DNA of 64,000 nt from Peromyscus leucopus (Eukaryota > Chordata > Mammalia > Rodentia > Cricetidae): the NCBI RefSeq assembly GCF_004664715.2, contig NC_051070.1:45146456-45210455 (forward strand), in the 5' to 3' direction. This document shows, one piece after another, positions 23,066-34,754 of the stretch. Numbering within the stretch: position 1 is the first letter of the stretch; the number at the start of each line of letters is the position of its first letter. The notes under the pieces were generated by a model. The model made no database searches, had not been told where the DNA came from, and saw only the letters and a program-made list of their open reading frames with translations. The translations under genes were made by a program, and so were the position numbers.

Positions 23066-23322
23066 AATGATTGTCTCCAAGCCCACCTTAAAGTTTACAA
23101 GTCTATGGCACAGTGAGTCCAGACTTGGAATGGACCTGTCAGAGGGATGCAAAATAGCAGGAGACACAAATTCAATTGTGCCTAGACCTCTCTGTATACT
23201 TTTTGTTCCCAGTATTTTTGTCTGTATAGGTCACTATATGTTGAGGTTTACCTATGAAGTCTTGATTTATAACTCTTTCTGCTGGGATAAATAGGTGCCC
23301 TAAGTTGGAGAATAAATTATAC

Positions 23323-23774
23323 TGTAGATGTAACCGACCGTCTTAATAAATAAGAAACACAAAACCAATGCAAAGAAGAAAGCCAAGAGATCAGAACTAA
23401 GAGCCTTACCCGTCTGTTGCAGCTAGCCTCTTCAGCCAAGAGACCTACTTCCTGTGTTTTTGTCTTTATATAGACTTTCTGTTTCTGCCTTCTCATTGGT
23501 TGTAAACCCAACCCCATGACTGCCTCGTCACTGCCTGTCTGTACAGACCTCCAGGTCTTCTATGGTTGGTATTGAGATTAAAGTGTGTGTCTCCAATGCT
23601 GGCTGTATCCTTGAACACACAGAGATCTACCTAGCTCTGCCTACCAAGTGCTGGGATTAAAGACGCATACCACCACCATCCAGCTTTTGCTATGGCTCTA
23701 ATAGCTCTGACCCCTGGGAAACTTTATTTATTAACATACAAATCACATATTAGTACCAATAAAATAGCACTATA
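23323..23774 (-). mobile_element. Class II ERV-type solo LTR carrying B1-derived sequence (copy B)
   Basis: Inverted relative of 11480-11939. Plus-strand order: TGTAGATGTAACCGACCG, TTAATAAATAAGAAACAC, TTTATATAGACTTTC (complement of TATA), CTCATTGGTTGTAAACCC (CCAAT), CAGACCTCCAGGTC, an antisense B1-like block with CCAAGTGCTGGGATTAAAG, and AAACTTTATTTATTAACATA. Flanks TTATAC (23317-23322) and TTATGC (23775-23780) form a 5/6 target duplication. Its B1 part is better preserved than in copy A. Confidence 0.85.
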
Positions 23775-23780
23775 TTATGC

Positions 23781-24395
23781 CATCATCCATCTTCTGTATT
23801 TCTTTTGCTCATCATCTGTGTTTACAGAACACGGAAGGCATTACTTTTCTACTTGGTATCTTTCAAGCCAAGGAAGGTGAGTTCCAAATAGTTCTCCCAT
23901 GTAGACTGTCAAGAAGACCCCAAGCTTTGGGAATCTCTATTTTCTCTTCTTGCTGACAGTGGGCTGAGTTCGAAGATTGTTTTGGCTGGGACTTTCAGCC
24001 TGCCCAAGATGTGGGAACCTGGGAAAAACTGCATGCTGTTGTTTGTTTTGTGGTGGCCGGCAGAATAGCTCACTCAGGGAGATTCAAAGCTGAATGGAAA
24101 ATACCTCATGGGTGATTTTTCCACTTCCTATTCTCAGGGAATCAGTGTGTGGGTGTGCGGTTCTCAAGTTCAGGGGCAACCTCTGGCTATGAGCTTCTGT
24201 TCCCACCTAACTACAAGTGTTCCTAACAGTGCTGGCAGAGCAGAGCTGACCCCAAACAATAAGCCTACCCCTTGCTATTACTTCTATTTACCATTCATCT
24301 GAGTACCTCTTTAATGGATCTCCATCAAAGGAACATAGCCTCAGAGGCTCCAAAATCTATTATTAACTCTCACCTTCTATTGTTAAGCTAGTAGC
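23781..24395. other. Unassigned DNA
   Basis: No recognised feature. Confidence 0.4.
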
Positions 24396-24525
24396 TTTCA
24401 TTCACTTAGCCATCAATTTAATAAATAATTTCTAAGTGTCTATTATGTGCCAAGGAAGCACATAACCAGTTGCTTGGCTGAAAGTAAGAACTGGATTCAT
24501 ATTTACCCTGTAGATCTTAGTCCTT
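24396..24525 (-). repeat. L2-like remnant
   Basis: AATAAATAATTTCTAAGTG and TCTATTATGTGCCAAGGAAG resemble the complement of the L2 3' end (AATATTTATTGAGCACCTACTATGTGCC type). Confidence 0.5.
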
Positions 24526-24777
24526 AACTGAAGGAAACTGGGAGACAGACAGGGGTGTTAATGGAAAAACTGGAGTGCCATAGATGTGACATCCATTTTT
24601 TAAACCCCGCGATTGAGCGAGAACAGAGAAGAGGTGTGTAATTAGTACCATTTACAGAGGGTTAGTTCCCTGCTCACAGGCTTCAGTCTTTGTTCGTTCT
24701 TGGAGGGTGAGGGATCACAGAGACTGCCTTGGCTACCCCGTTCAAATTACAGCTCACCGGGCCGGTCCTGTAGCCAG
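24526..24777. other. Unassigned DNA
   Basis: No recognised feature. Confidence 0.35.
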
Positions 24778-25122
24778 CTTCCCATCACCGCAACAATGTA
24801 GCTGACAAAGTCAGTTTAAAAGGAGGAAGAGTTTCTCTGGCTCACCATTTCAGGGGTTTCTGCCTTGTTCTGGGGCCCCAAGTGTGGTTAGAGCACCTTG
24901 GTAGGAAGTAGGAAGCAGAGCAAAATCACTCACCTCAGAGTAATTAGGAAGCAAAGAGATCTGGGATCCCACTAATCCCTTCAAGGGTTCATTGCCCAGC
25001 TACCTAACTTCCTGTCATTAGGCCTCACATCCTCAAGGCTCCATCATCCCAGGTATGCCAAAGGCTGGTAATCAAACCTCCAGCACCAGGCCTTTGGGAG
25101 ACATTTAAGATCCAAACTCTCC
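24778..25122 (-). mobile_element. MaLR-type LTR, antisense
   Basis: AAAGGAGGAAGAGTTTCTCT, GGCTCACCATTTCAGGG, CCTTCAAGGGTTCATTGCC, CTTCCTGTCATTAGGCCTC and TTGGGAGACATTTAAGATCC follow a MaLR LTR complement. Subfamily not assigned. Confidence 0.7.
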
Positions 25123-25289
25123 TGACCTGCCTGAAGCATCTGCAGGCCCACCCCATGCCTTGCAGTGCTGGGTGGTGCCATTATGGTGAGCTAGTACATG
25201 GTGGAGAGACAGGAGAGAAGCAGAGGCAGGATTGTTCATATGCTGTGGCAAGAGGCAGTTCTGAAGAAGTGAGGGCTGTGAGGAATGGG

Positions 25290-26480
25290 TTGGTGTTGGC
25301 AGCCTGCTTGCCACCTGGGACCAGGGTGGCATCTGGGTCTGGGAGGCTGCCTAGGGCCATGTCTAGATCCGTAGTTCTACCGCAGCCGGGGTCGGTGTTG
25401 ATGTCCATGACCCATGTTGCCACCAAGGCCACGGGGATGCCTGAGGTCTGGGCATCTCCCTGTGGCCATTTTGGTGTGTGGGCCACGCCGCCCCCAAGCC
25501 CATGTTGATCTGAATGGCCTGTGTTGCCACTGGGGGACATGTCTAGGTCTATGGCCCACAGCAGCCAGGGGGTCTTTGTTGATGTCCATGGCTTCAGTAA
25601 CCACTGAAGGCAATGTGGATGACCTGGGTCTTAGTCCATATTGGTGTCTGAGGACCATGCTGCCACCAGGTCATTCAAATCTGGATGGTTTGTGCTGCCA
25701 CCCAGAGTCATGGTGACATCCGAGCCTGGGGTATGGCCATGTCTGGGTCTGTAGCCCTATAGCAGCCAGGGGCTGGGTTGATATCCATGGCCCCTGATAC
25801 CACCAAAGGCCATGCAAATATCCAGGTACGGATCTGAGGATTATGCTGCTGCTGCTGGGGCCATACAGATCTGAGTGGCTTACACTGCCACCTGGCACCA
25901 AGATAACATCTGAGCCTAGGCTGCTGCTGAGGACCATATCTGGGTCCATGGTCCTACCATAGCCAAGGTCTGTGTTGATGTCTGTAGTCTGTGGTGCCAC
26001 CAAAGGTCATGGATGCCTGGGATCTAGGCTGCAGCCTATGGCCAGGTTGGTGCCCGAGGGTCATGCCACTCTGCCAGGGCCACACCAATCTATGTGGTCT
26101 ACTGCTGCCTGGGGCCATGGTGTCACCTGGACCAGGGCTGCTCCCAAGGGCCATGTCTGGGTCTGTGGCCCTATAGCACCCAGAGTCTGTGTTAATGTCT
26201 GTGGCTCCTGATACTGTTGAAGGCAATGCCAATGCCAGGGGTCTGGTCAGCCACCTGGGGCCATGTTGGTGAACCAGGGCCAAGCTGCCATCAGGACCAT
26301 ACTGATCTGGGTGGCCTCTGATGCCCCTAGGGCCATGGTGATATCTAGGCCAGAGTTGCTGCCGAAGGGTATATCTGGGTCTGTGTTTATGCTGCAGCTG
26401 GGGTCTGTGATGATGTCTACGGCCCGTGTTACCACAGGGGGTAATAGGAACCATCCCTGTCACAATACGAGAGCTGTGCC
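25290..26480. repeat. Decayed tandem array, about six units of 180-218 bp
   Basis: The anchor TTGATGTCC or a variant recurs at 25398, 25579, 25778, 25975, 26192 and 26410 (spacings 181, 199, 197, 217, 218). Each unit carries versions of GGGCCATGTCTGGGTCTG, CCACCTGGGGCCATGGTG and CACCAAAGGCCATG, so shorter subrepeats are nested. GC-richer than the flanks. Multi-frame open reading through it is a by-product of the repeat. Confidence 0.85.
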
Positions 26481-27160
26481 AAGCCAGCCTCACCCCTCAC
26501 TGGTCCTGAGATACCTGGCCCGGCCCCTCACTGGACATGGAAGCAAGATAGCTGCTTTTCCCCCATGATGGGGAGAGATGGCCCCACCCCTCACCACAGT
26601 CTTGAAAGAACTGGCCCCAATGGCATGGATGTAGGGGAGCTGGCTCTACCCCTTGCCCGAGGGGGCAGTCCCAGTGGTCTGGACTGATCAGCTCAGCTAC
26701 TACACAGATCCACATCCTGGGCCTTGGGTTCTCCCACCCTAACATCTACTCCACCTATAACCTGCTGGAGTGCATGAGGGGACCACAGGAACTCCCTGGC
26801 TCAGAGCAACAGCAGGATATTTGAGAGGAGTTTCGGTGAGGGTCCAGGGATGATGGTGTGTCAGGGGTCTTGGACCAGACCAATGACTGATTGCTATGAA
26901 CATTTTGTGAAAAGGGCTGATTGGACAAAAGGCTACACTGGGTGACACACCACGGTTCCTGATGCCACTAAGATAAATGAAGAGATGTTGGAAAGATGGA
27001 GGAGTGATGGGTTTTTGTTTGTTTGGTTGGTTGGTTTTGTTTTTTAATTAATTTGGGGGAGGGCATGTTGCAGGGATGAGGGGTGGATATGGAGAGACTG
27101 GGAGGTGAATGGGATTGGGGTGTATGATGTGAAATTCCCAGAGAACTAAGTAAAAAAAAG
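26481..27160 (+). mobile_element. Retroelement-like 3' part after the tandem array
   Basis: GC-rich text with repeated CCCCTCACTGG and CTGGCCCCAATGGCATGG, then unique DNA, a (GTTTGTTTG/GGTTGGTT) tract at about 27013-27045, GGGAGGTGAATGGGATTGGG, GTATGATGTGAAATTCCC and an A-rich tail at 27151-27159. The ending looks like a rodent LINE 3' end. With the array it may be one composite retroelement. The family is not named. Confidence 0.5.
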
Positions 27161-27310
27161 CAAAATCCAAACGCTCACCTTTAATCTCAGGACTTAGTAA
27201 GAGGAGGCAGACCAGTCTCTGTGAGTTTAAGGCCAGCCTGGTCTACATAGCAAGAGTTCCAGGGAAGCTACATGCTGAGACCTTGTCTCACAAAGATAAA
27301 AATAAAATTA
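27161..27310 (+). mobile_element. Diverged B1 SINE
   Basis: CTCACCTTTAATCTCAGGAC, GGCCAGCCTGGTCTACATAG and GAGACCTTGTCTCACAAAG, followed by an A-rich tail. It abuts the A-tail of the element to its left. Confidence 0.8.
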
Positions 27311-27379
27311 ACCATAACAGTAACAAAAACTAACAAACAGAAACAGAAAGATCCAAACTCTAACCTCCTAACTGAGAAC

Positions 27380-27515
27380 TATAAATCTCCATGTGGTTGT
27401 TATTTTCCCCATTGCTCTAGCCTTATAATACTTGGCATAATTCACCTGTCTGTGGTGGTTACTGTCTTTCTTCCTCCGTTACAACGTGCACTCCATAAAT
27501 TTGTTGAATAGATGG
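27380..27515 (+). repeat. Possible L2 3' end
   Basis: GTGCACTCCATAAATTTGTTG plus AATAGATGG resembles the L2 terminus. Confidence 0.35.
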
Positions 27516-28424
27516 CCGAGACCTACAAAGTGATCTCAAACAGGCAAAATTCCAGAACGAACTAAAACTTACAAATAACGTCAGATGGGCAGGGAGGGAC
27601 ATTTAAAATGCAAGGGCACAAGGAATAAGAAGCAGAAAAGTACACAGAGGGCTGGGGAGTGTGAGTACAATTTACCAGGTGGCAGTGGAATTACTCAACT
27701 CCTATTTCACCACTGCCTTCTCCAATAAGAAAACAAAATGCAAGCTTGAGAGGGTAAGGCAGAGCCAGTAATACAAAGGAGGGATTGCCATTCAGAGCAC
27801 ACACTTTGACGTTCCCACAGCTCCAGGCCCAGGTGACTGGCATCTCAGCTACTACATGAACGTTTAATCACCATCTTGAATAATAATAAATGTGGGAGAG
27901 ATTCCAAAAAAGTATCCTAATTTTCAATGCTAGTACCAATGTCATCTGCACATCAGTCTATTTATCTACGTATGTATATATGTAATTTATTACATTTTTT
28001 GTAATTTATTTACAATATAAATGCAAATCTTAGACACGAACATTAAACACCACCATATCTGTTGCTAAGTTGTTATGTGTGGTTCTATGACCTATGGTGA
28101 TTGAAAGTTACTCATCAGTATTTGGGGGACAGAGAGCTAGATGTTCAGTAAGTGAAGCATCCCCAGAAGTGAAGTATGTTCTGTCCTAAAGACCACACTC
28201 CTTCTCACAGCAACATAATCAGAGTTTCACTTAGTACAAGGTGTGTTTGGCCTCCCTCTGACTAACTACTCAGCTAAAGGAAATGAAGTCAGCACCGCCC
28301 GACCCAGACTGGACAAGCTCCCGCTGGCACTGAAGGGTGGCCATCTTTTGCTTCCCCTAGAATCTCATAAACTGTGGTGAGAGCCGTATTTCTGCTAAGA
28401 ATCAATATCATACGCACACAGCGC
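27516..28424. other. Unassigned DNA
   Basis: No recognised gene or repeat. Confidence 0.4.
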
Positions 28425-28762
28425 ATACGTTTCTCATCCCCTGGACAGAATACCTGACAAGAAGCAAGTTGAGTGAGGCACAGTTTACTTTGGCTTGCGG
28501 TGCAAGGTGATGTGATCCATCGTGATGGGGGAAACCATGGCAATAGGAGCTGGAGGCTGCTGGTCCCGTTACATCTTCAGTTAGGAAGCAGAGGGTAAGC
28601 AGGAAGTGGAGCGGGCTATAAAACCTCCAAGCCCGCTCCCCATGCCCAGCTCCCTCCAACAAGGGTTCACCTCTTAAAGGTTCCACAGACAGCACCCCCA
28701 GTTGGCTATCAAGTGTTCAAACACACGAGCCTATGGGGAACATTTCACGTTCAAACCACGAT
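28425..28762 (-). mobile_element. MaLR-type LTR, antisense
   Basis: GACAGAATACCTGACAAG, TTTACTTTGGCTTGCGG, GGGAAACCATGGCAATAGG, CAGTTGGCTATCAAGTGTTC and GAGCCTATGGGGAACATTTC. Faces away from the ORR1 LTR at 28851. Confidence 0.75.
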
Positions 28763-28850
28763 GTGTGATTTTTTTTTTCTGATTATACAAACACTGGGAA
28801 GTAACTCTACAGAAGATGGCATAATTCATAATCAAGATTTCCTTGACAGG

Positions 28851-29260
28851 TGTGGTGGTTTGAATGAGAACAGCCCCCACAGGCTCATTTATTTGAATGT
28901 TTGGTTCCCAGCTGGTAGACTGCTTAGGAAGAATTAGGAGATCTGGTCTTGTTGGAGGAGGTGTGTCACTGGGCGTGGGCTTTGAGGTTTACAAAAAGCC
29001 CACCCCACATCCAGTCTCTCCCTCTCTCCCCCCCCTCTTTCTGTCTCCCTTCCTCTTCCTCTCTCCCTCTGAAACTTACAGTCGGATGCCATCTGTCAGT
29101 CACTCTTCCAGCACCAAGTCTGCCTGCTGCTGTGCTCTCTACCACGATGCTCGTGGCCTCACCCTCTGAAACTGTAAGTGAACCCCCAAATAAACCCTTC
29201 CTTTTACAAGTTACCTTGGTCATGGTGTCTCTTCACAGCACTAGAAAAGTAACTAAGACA
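28851..29260 (+). mobile_element. ORR1-type MaLR solo LTR
   Basis: TGTGGTGGTTTGAATGAG, GGAGGAGGTGTGTCACTGGG, TGAGGTTTACAAAAAGCCC, a pyrimidine-rich insert at 29010-29070, CCTCTGAAACTGTAAGTG and TGGTCATGGTGTCTC to AACTAAGACA. Complete LTR. Confidence 0.9.
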
Positions 29261-29894
29261 ACGGGGTTTAATACAATTGCAAAATTAGCATGATACAATT
29301 TAGCCAATATCTATTTTACCATTACCAGATGGGAGGAATTATTCTTGGATGACTTCAGTGTGATGGTGAGTTGCATCAACACAGCTTTTCTAAACGTGCC
29401 TTCTAAGGGATCCGAAACACGGAAAGACAGTAGTCAAAGGACAGTGTCCCGCTCATGGGAAGGGACCAGCCTCGGGGGAGTCTTCTGTGGTCACTCAGGT
29501 GGTGGGCAGCGTAGGGTGAAACAGTTGGACAATTGCAGGCTGTCTACACCAGCACAAGAGGACCGGGCATCCAGACAGGACATGCAGTTTGGCTCCAATT
29601 AGCCCTAATTGAGAAATCCATCACTTTATGCCTTGACAGTTGCTGATGCTAAATTGGAGAGTAGGAGTGACCCAGTCAGTTCCTAGGGAGGCAAAGAGGA
29701 AGCAGAAAGCTGGAGAGGAGAGAAAAGTCAGCACTTGGGGAGGGCGTGAAGACAAGTCTATCTTCTTTATAGGAAAGGCAAAAGGCGAACATAAGCTGGT
29801 GGCGATAGAGGAAAGCAGGGAAAAGCACTCATGTGCAGGAGAAGCCTCAGGGCTTGCTGCTTCCTTTATCCCGGTTACACCAACAACAGCATGG
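29261..29894. other. Unassigned DNA
   Basis: No recognised feature. Confidence 0.4.
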
Positions 29895-30074
29895 AGTCTA
29901 GCAATAGCAGATCAGGTCAAACTCAGGAGCCTCTCTGCCTGGGTTCAAACCCTTGGACTTCCACTCAATATCTCTGTTGTTAAACCTCTTGGGCCTCAGA
30001 ATTTTCCATCTATTAAACAGAACAAATGGCATTTGACTCACAGCCTTGGTATGAAGATTGAACAGAGTTGGGAG
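29895..30074 (+). repeat. MIR SINE
   Basis: CTGCCTGGGTTCAAACCC, TTAAACCTCTTGGGCCTCAG and ATTTTCCATCTATTAAACAG are in MIR order. Confidence 0.7.
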
Positions 30075-30137
30075 TATATCTTAGGCGAGAGCACTTGCTT
30101 AGCACACTAATTCCGGGTGTAATTCTCAGCACTGGAA
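30075..30137 (+). repeat. ID-like SINE fragment
   Basis: TAGGCGAGAGCACTTGCTTA, GCACACTAATTCCGGGTG and AATTCTCAGCACTGG resemble a degraded ID element (tRNA-Ala derived). Confidence 0.5.
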
Positions 30138-30846
30138 AAAGTCTTAGATTTGTGCCTGAATCATAAGTGTCATGCATGATTATCATGGATAGAAATCATA
30201 TTGCATCCTTATATTATCTTATGTAATGTTAAGAACAACCTTAGTAAACATAGCAATGATTGAAACCATTTTACAAATGAGAGAGCTGAATATTGAGTGG
30301 TTAAGAAATCTTTTCAAAGCCACTCCAGTAAAATAGTATGGAACCCGCTCACCACTTCAGAATTTCTTATTCTAGGATTTGAGATCTCAACCTATGTGCT
30401 TTACTGCCTTGAGGTTGATGCCAAGGTACTAGCAAGCCAACCTCAGCACTATGCACAGTGTAGGCCCAGAGCATTATTACCCAAGTTGGAGGGGCTGGTG
30501 GTGACGGCCACAAGGACTGATCTCTGAGGTTAGAAGGAGTGAGAGGCTGGAGTAGCAACACCAGTTAACTTCCCAAACACTGGACAGAGCTGAAGGAACA
30601 CCTATAAGAGGGGACACCACAACTGGACCAGTTGAGTTGTTGGGAAATAACCGCCTCATCCACATGCAACACCGCAAGGATAAGGTAGGATGAGAATTCT
30701 GGTCTCACTATTTGAGGGAAAAATAAAGCTATGACTCGTGAAGCCACTCTTTGGGTTTCATATTGCACACTGACTAGGACTCCTATGGGTCAAAATGATA
30801 GAAAAAAAAAAAAACCTTAGAAACAGCAGGAAAGAAGCAAAGGCCT
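30138..30846. other. Unassigned DNA
   Basis: No recognised feature. Confidence 0.4.
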
Positions 30847-31029
30847 ACTATGGTTTAGATGTAGTTTGAGTGTGTCCTATAAGGGTCATGTGTTGAAAAT
30901 TAGTTCCTCTTGTGAGGTAGTAGAAAAAATGCAAACTTAATTATGCTGAGTATGGTGTTAAGGTCATTAAGCCTCCATGATTAAACTGTGGCAGAGAGAG
31001 ATACAGATTGTAGATAGATAGTTAGATAA

Positions 31030-31086
<57 letters not shown>

Positions 31087-31225
31087 CAGACACTTTCTAG
31101 CTCTTGTCACATGTTGTGCTGTACCTTCTTGGGAGTTGCCAGCAAGAAGGTATCACTAGATGTGGGCCCTCAGACTCACACCACCAGACTGCTAACTAAA
31201 ACGTATTTCCAGTCTTTAAAACTTG
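30847..31225 (+). mobile_element. MaLR-type LTR with internal (GATA)n
   Basis: TGGTTTAGATGTAGTTTGAG, CATGTGTTGAAAATTAGTTC, GTGTTAAGGTCATTAAG and GCCAGCAAGAAGGTATCACT are in MST/MLT order. The middle is expanded by GATA repeats. Confidence 0.6.
31013..31090. repeat. (GATA)n microsatellite
   Basis: About 17 GATA units inside the MaLR remnant. Confidence 0.95.
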
Positions 31226-31228
31226 CCT

Positions 31229-31452
31229 GCTTGGAGCTGGGGAGATAGATTAATGACTAAGAGCAGATTCTGCTCTTGTAGAGAGTACCAGCTCAGTTTC
31301 TAGCACCCACATCAGCTGGCTGGCAAATCCATGTAAATCCAGCTCCAAGGGATCTGAAACCCTCTTCTGGCCTCAGTGGGCCCCTGCACTCATGTGCATG
31401 AATACACATCCACACATATAATTAAACATATATATGATTAAAAATAAAAATT
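31229..31452 (+). mobile_element. B3 SINE
   Basis: GGAGCTGGGGAGATAGA, GCACCCACATCAGCTGG, GGATCTGAAACCCTCTTCTG and GCCTCAGTGGGCCCCTGCAC end in an AT-rich tail. Confidence 0.85.
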
Positions 31453-32719
31453 TAAGCTATTCTGATATATTGTGTTATTAGCATCAGAAAACTTATTAAG
31501 ACAATGAGAAATTGAACCACAGAATAGGTTTCAGTCCACTGTATCTGTGATTTGGCTACAAAGGGCTTCCTTAATTCACCAATGGTGATTCCAGGAAGCA
31601 TATTTTAGTGGACATTCTCTGAGCTAACCTTATTTTCATAGAATCCCCCAACCATGATAGTTCCAGTTTGATTGTGTGCTTCCCAAGGTGGATGTGCTCC
31701 TCAACACATTACGTTGTTGTGCTTGTTATTGTATGTGCACACTTCACCAAACACTATATAAACTGATTACAAGAGTTGTTTCTATGCAAACTACACTGAA
31801 TGACTTGGAGTAGTTAATAATTACAAGTCACTCAAAAATGCGCTGCCCAGTTCCATGTGCCTAGGGTAAATGCAAAAGAGGGGGACACAATAAAAACAAG
31901 GAGAACCTTGATTCTCATTTGTCTCACAAGCACCCTCCATGATCTGCCTCTATTTGAAAGCAGTGAAGCTGTAATTCTTAAGCAGTGCATTGTGGATGTT
32001 TCATATTTGTTAACATGAAATCCCATCAGTTAATGATCCATTGACAGTCTTATTGACATCTTGGGTATGATGATTCATTCAGTAGGACTGCCCATTGTTG
32101 AGACATTTAATCTCCTGGGCTATACTAGCCAGTTCTACAATGGCCTTCAGTCAAAAACCTTTCTAATGACTAACAATTTTTCCTTGTAATAACTACAATC
32201 CTTCAGTACTCCCTACAGAAATTAACTGCTTATGTTCAAAGAAGGGGCCTTGGTCTTGTGTCAAAAGACTAGAAAATAAATTTCTAGTCATGTATTTTAA
32301 ATGAAAGAGCACTTATATGGTAATACATATAAATAATGTTTATATATGTAAGACATATGTAGACATCATTCTTAATGTAAAATATATGTTTCTGTGTCTA
32401 TTGTCTTTTGTGACTCACCAATAAGCTACAATTGTTTTAGTTATAGGGTAACTCTATGGTTGGGCATGTGAGGACTTGCAAAAAAGTAGAAGTCTCTCAG
32501 GGTTACCCAACGACACAGGAATTTTTTGGGTGATCTCTCTCTAACCAGTTGTGGCAGTAGTTTTATAGAGACAAAAGGATTTGAGTTTACCTATATAAAG
32601 AACTTTCCTGTTTGAGGGGAATTAAGCATCTTCCATGAAATTCTATATAGAATATTCTAGAAATAACTGTTAAACAAATTGAACAAAATGTGATAAAGCC
32701 AGCACTGGATAGCATAAAG
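31453..32719. other. Unassigned AT-rich DNA
   Basis: No recognised gene or repeat. Confidence 0.4.
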
Positions 32720-32945
32720 AATAAATGCCTTGGTGCCATACAAGCGTGGGCATAAATCCTAGTTCCACCGTACATGATATATATAAATTGTCAACTTACT
32801 TCCCAAAGTCTTCATTTTTTTCTTTCATAGAACTATAATAATAATATTTATCTCAGAGGGTTATGAATAAATAAAATAGTTTATCTTCGGCTCCCAGCAC
32901 AGTTTCTGGCGTACACTAGACACATAATAAATGATAGTTCCTTTC
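32720..32945 (+). repeat. MIR SINE
   Basis: GCATAAATCCTAGTTCCACC, CAACTTACTTCCCAAAGTC, CTCAGAGGGTTATGAATAAA and CGGCTCCCAGCACAGTTTC are in MIR order, AT-rich but nearly full length. Confidence 0.65.
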
Positions 32946-33892
32946 TCATTTTCTTTCCTCTTCCTTGAGGTGAAAAACGGAAATAAAAAAGGACAATTAT
33001 CTCCTGAAAAGCACTGCAGTCTAGTGCCATTATATTGTCTGAGGTGTGGATGGGTCAGGTCGCCACCTGTAGCAGCTGGCTGTTGGTCTCCGGTCTAGAA
33101 GCCATTAATCGCTTTCTTCGCTGTTGGCAGCCCTCTAGGTTTACTTAAAGCTGGGCAAACACCTCTCGGCTTCCACAAAGGTCAGCCCGTCCTCTGGTCT
33201 AATTCCATGCCTTTAGTGGAGTATTTGGTTACCCTTCATCAAATAGACATGCTTCCTTATGGCCTCTGCAAGGAGTGTGTCCTTTTCTGCCCCACTGATT
33301 TTTAAGTTGGCAGGGTACCAGAAGAACGTGCCAAGTACATGCAGAGGCTTGCTTTTCAGAGAATCACTGGCTTCTGTCATACAAAGGCCTGTGTCGGGTA
33401 GCCCAGAGTTACATCAGGAACAGGTTTCCTGGAAGACGCATGTTTCCTTGAAACCTAAAGTTTCTTTGCTCAGTGGCGACAACCATGGCTGATGTCCCAT
33501 TGAGATAGTGGAAAAGTAGTTAGGAAGCTTCTGGAATATAGTTTTTGTGTTTTTTTCCCCCTTGGATAAGGAATAGGCACATGGAGATAACTGTCTCTCA
33601 GCGCTACATCCAGAGTTTTAATGGTGCCCTTTTCACACCATAGGGAGTCACAAACAGCAACCCCAAATCCGTGATCCAGCGCCACCAATTATCGTCTGTC
33701 ATTTGTTCCAAAGTGACAAGAATAAATGAGCCCTGTGTGTCAAAGCCATGAGCTGCTGGCATCACTACTCACCTGCAGCTGGCTGATAACGGAGACACAT
33801 CAGGATTGAAATGGAACCCACTTAAGCTTAAGCTGCTTCTGCTTTTATGACCCAAGCCCCTACATTTTGGATCTTGACTGTCTTTCTAAGGG
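32946..33892. other. Unassigned DNA, candidate conserved non-coding region
   Basis: Unique text with E-box and homeodomain-like words (CACCTGTAGCAGCTGG near 33065, GCCATTAATCGC near 33103, CACCAATTATCGTCTGTC near 33683). No exon structure seen. The regulatory idea is inference. Confidence 0.35.
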
Positions 33893-34378
33893 CTGCAGAT
33901 GTGGCCCTTTGAAATGCTATGTGTTGAAGTCTTAGTTAGCAACATGCCACTAGTGGGAACATTTCGTATAGTGGTTCTCAATCTTCCTAAGGCTGTGACC
34001 CTTTAATACAGTTCCTCATGTGATAGTGACCCCCAACCATGAACATTATTTTTGTTGCTACTTCATAACTGTAATTTTGCTGCCATTTTGAATCACAATG
34101 TAAATATCCGATATACAGGATATCTGATAGGCAACCCTCCAAAGGGGTCACAACCCCAAAGTTGAGACCCACTGCTTCAGCAGGTATGACCTGGTAGCTT
34201 GGAGTGAAGCCATTGCAGCCATGCTCTAAAGAGGAATTGCTGGGACTGTGGCCACCTTCTGTCTTCTTATTTGATGCCTAGCTGGCATGAAATGAACAAA
34301 CTTCCTCTGCCACACATTCCCAGCATGATGTACTGTCTAAACACTGGTCCAGAGCAACAGGGCCGAACAAACCTGAGG
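33893..34378 (+). mobile_element. MaLR-type LTR split by a URR1 insertion
   Basis: Left: GATGTGGCCCTTTGAAATGC, GTGTTGAAGTCTTAGTTAGC and TGCCACTAGTGGGAAC. Right: GTAGCTTGGAGTGAAGCC, GAATTGCTGGGACTGTGGCC, CAAACTTCCTCTGCCACAC and CATGATGTACTGTC. The halves join across the URR1 element as one old LTR. Confidence 0.65.
33969..34174 (+). mobile_element. URR1 hAT DNA transposon
   Basis: TAGTGGTTCTCAATC at the left, GTGACCCTTTAATACAG, ACTTCATAACTGTAATTTTG and GTTGAGACCCACTG at the right. Flanking 8-bp words match only in part, fitting age. Confidence 0.88.
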
Positions 34379-34739
34379 CTGGGAGACACGATACGCTTTT
34401 TCTCCTTATTAATTAGCTTGGTTGTGGTGGTGGAAATATATCGCATAAGCCAACGCATTAGACCATCCTTACAGTCACTTTGGTCCACGATCATTGTAAT
34501 TTCACACTGCTGACTCAGCATTTTCTATGAATCTAGAGAAAAACCCTAAACATTTAGGATATTCCTCCCAGGGTCTTCCCATGATCATGTTGATGGATAC
34601 AAAGCTTCCTTACCTTCAGGGATGCATCTCCACTTTCAACAGTGTCTATGCCTCTGTCATCTAATTACATTAGATTCCTATATAACAGGAAGTGAGGTAA
34701 CAGGAAGTGAGACAGGCATCATTCTAGAATGTTCACTTT
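34379..34739. other. Unassigned DNA
   Basis: May include the last part of the preceding LTR. Contains CTTATTAATTAGCTTGG near 34406. Confidence 0.35.
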
Positions 34740-34754
34740 AAAACTAAACTTGTA

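Noticed and set aside
25954..26493. 179-codon minus-strand frame and overlapping frames
   Set aside because: They arise from the repeat array, which is open in several frames on both strands.
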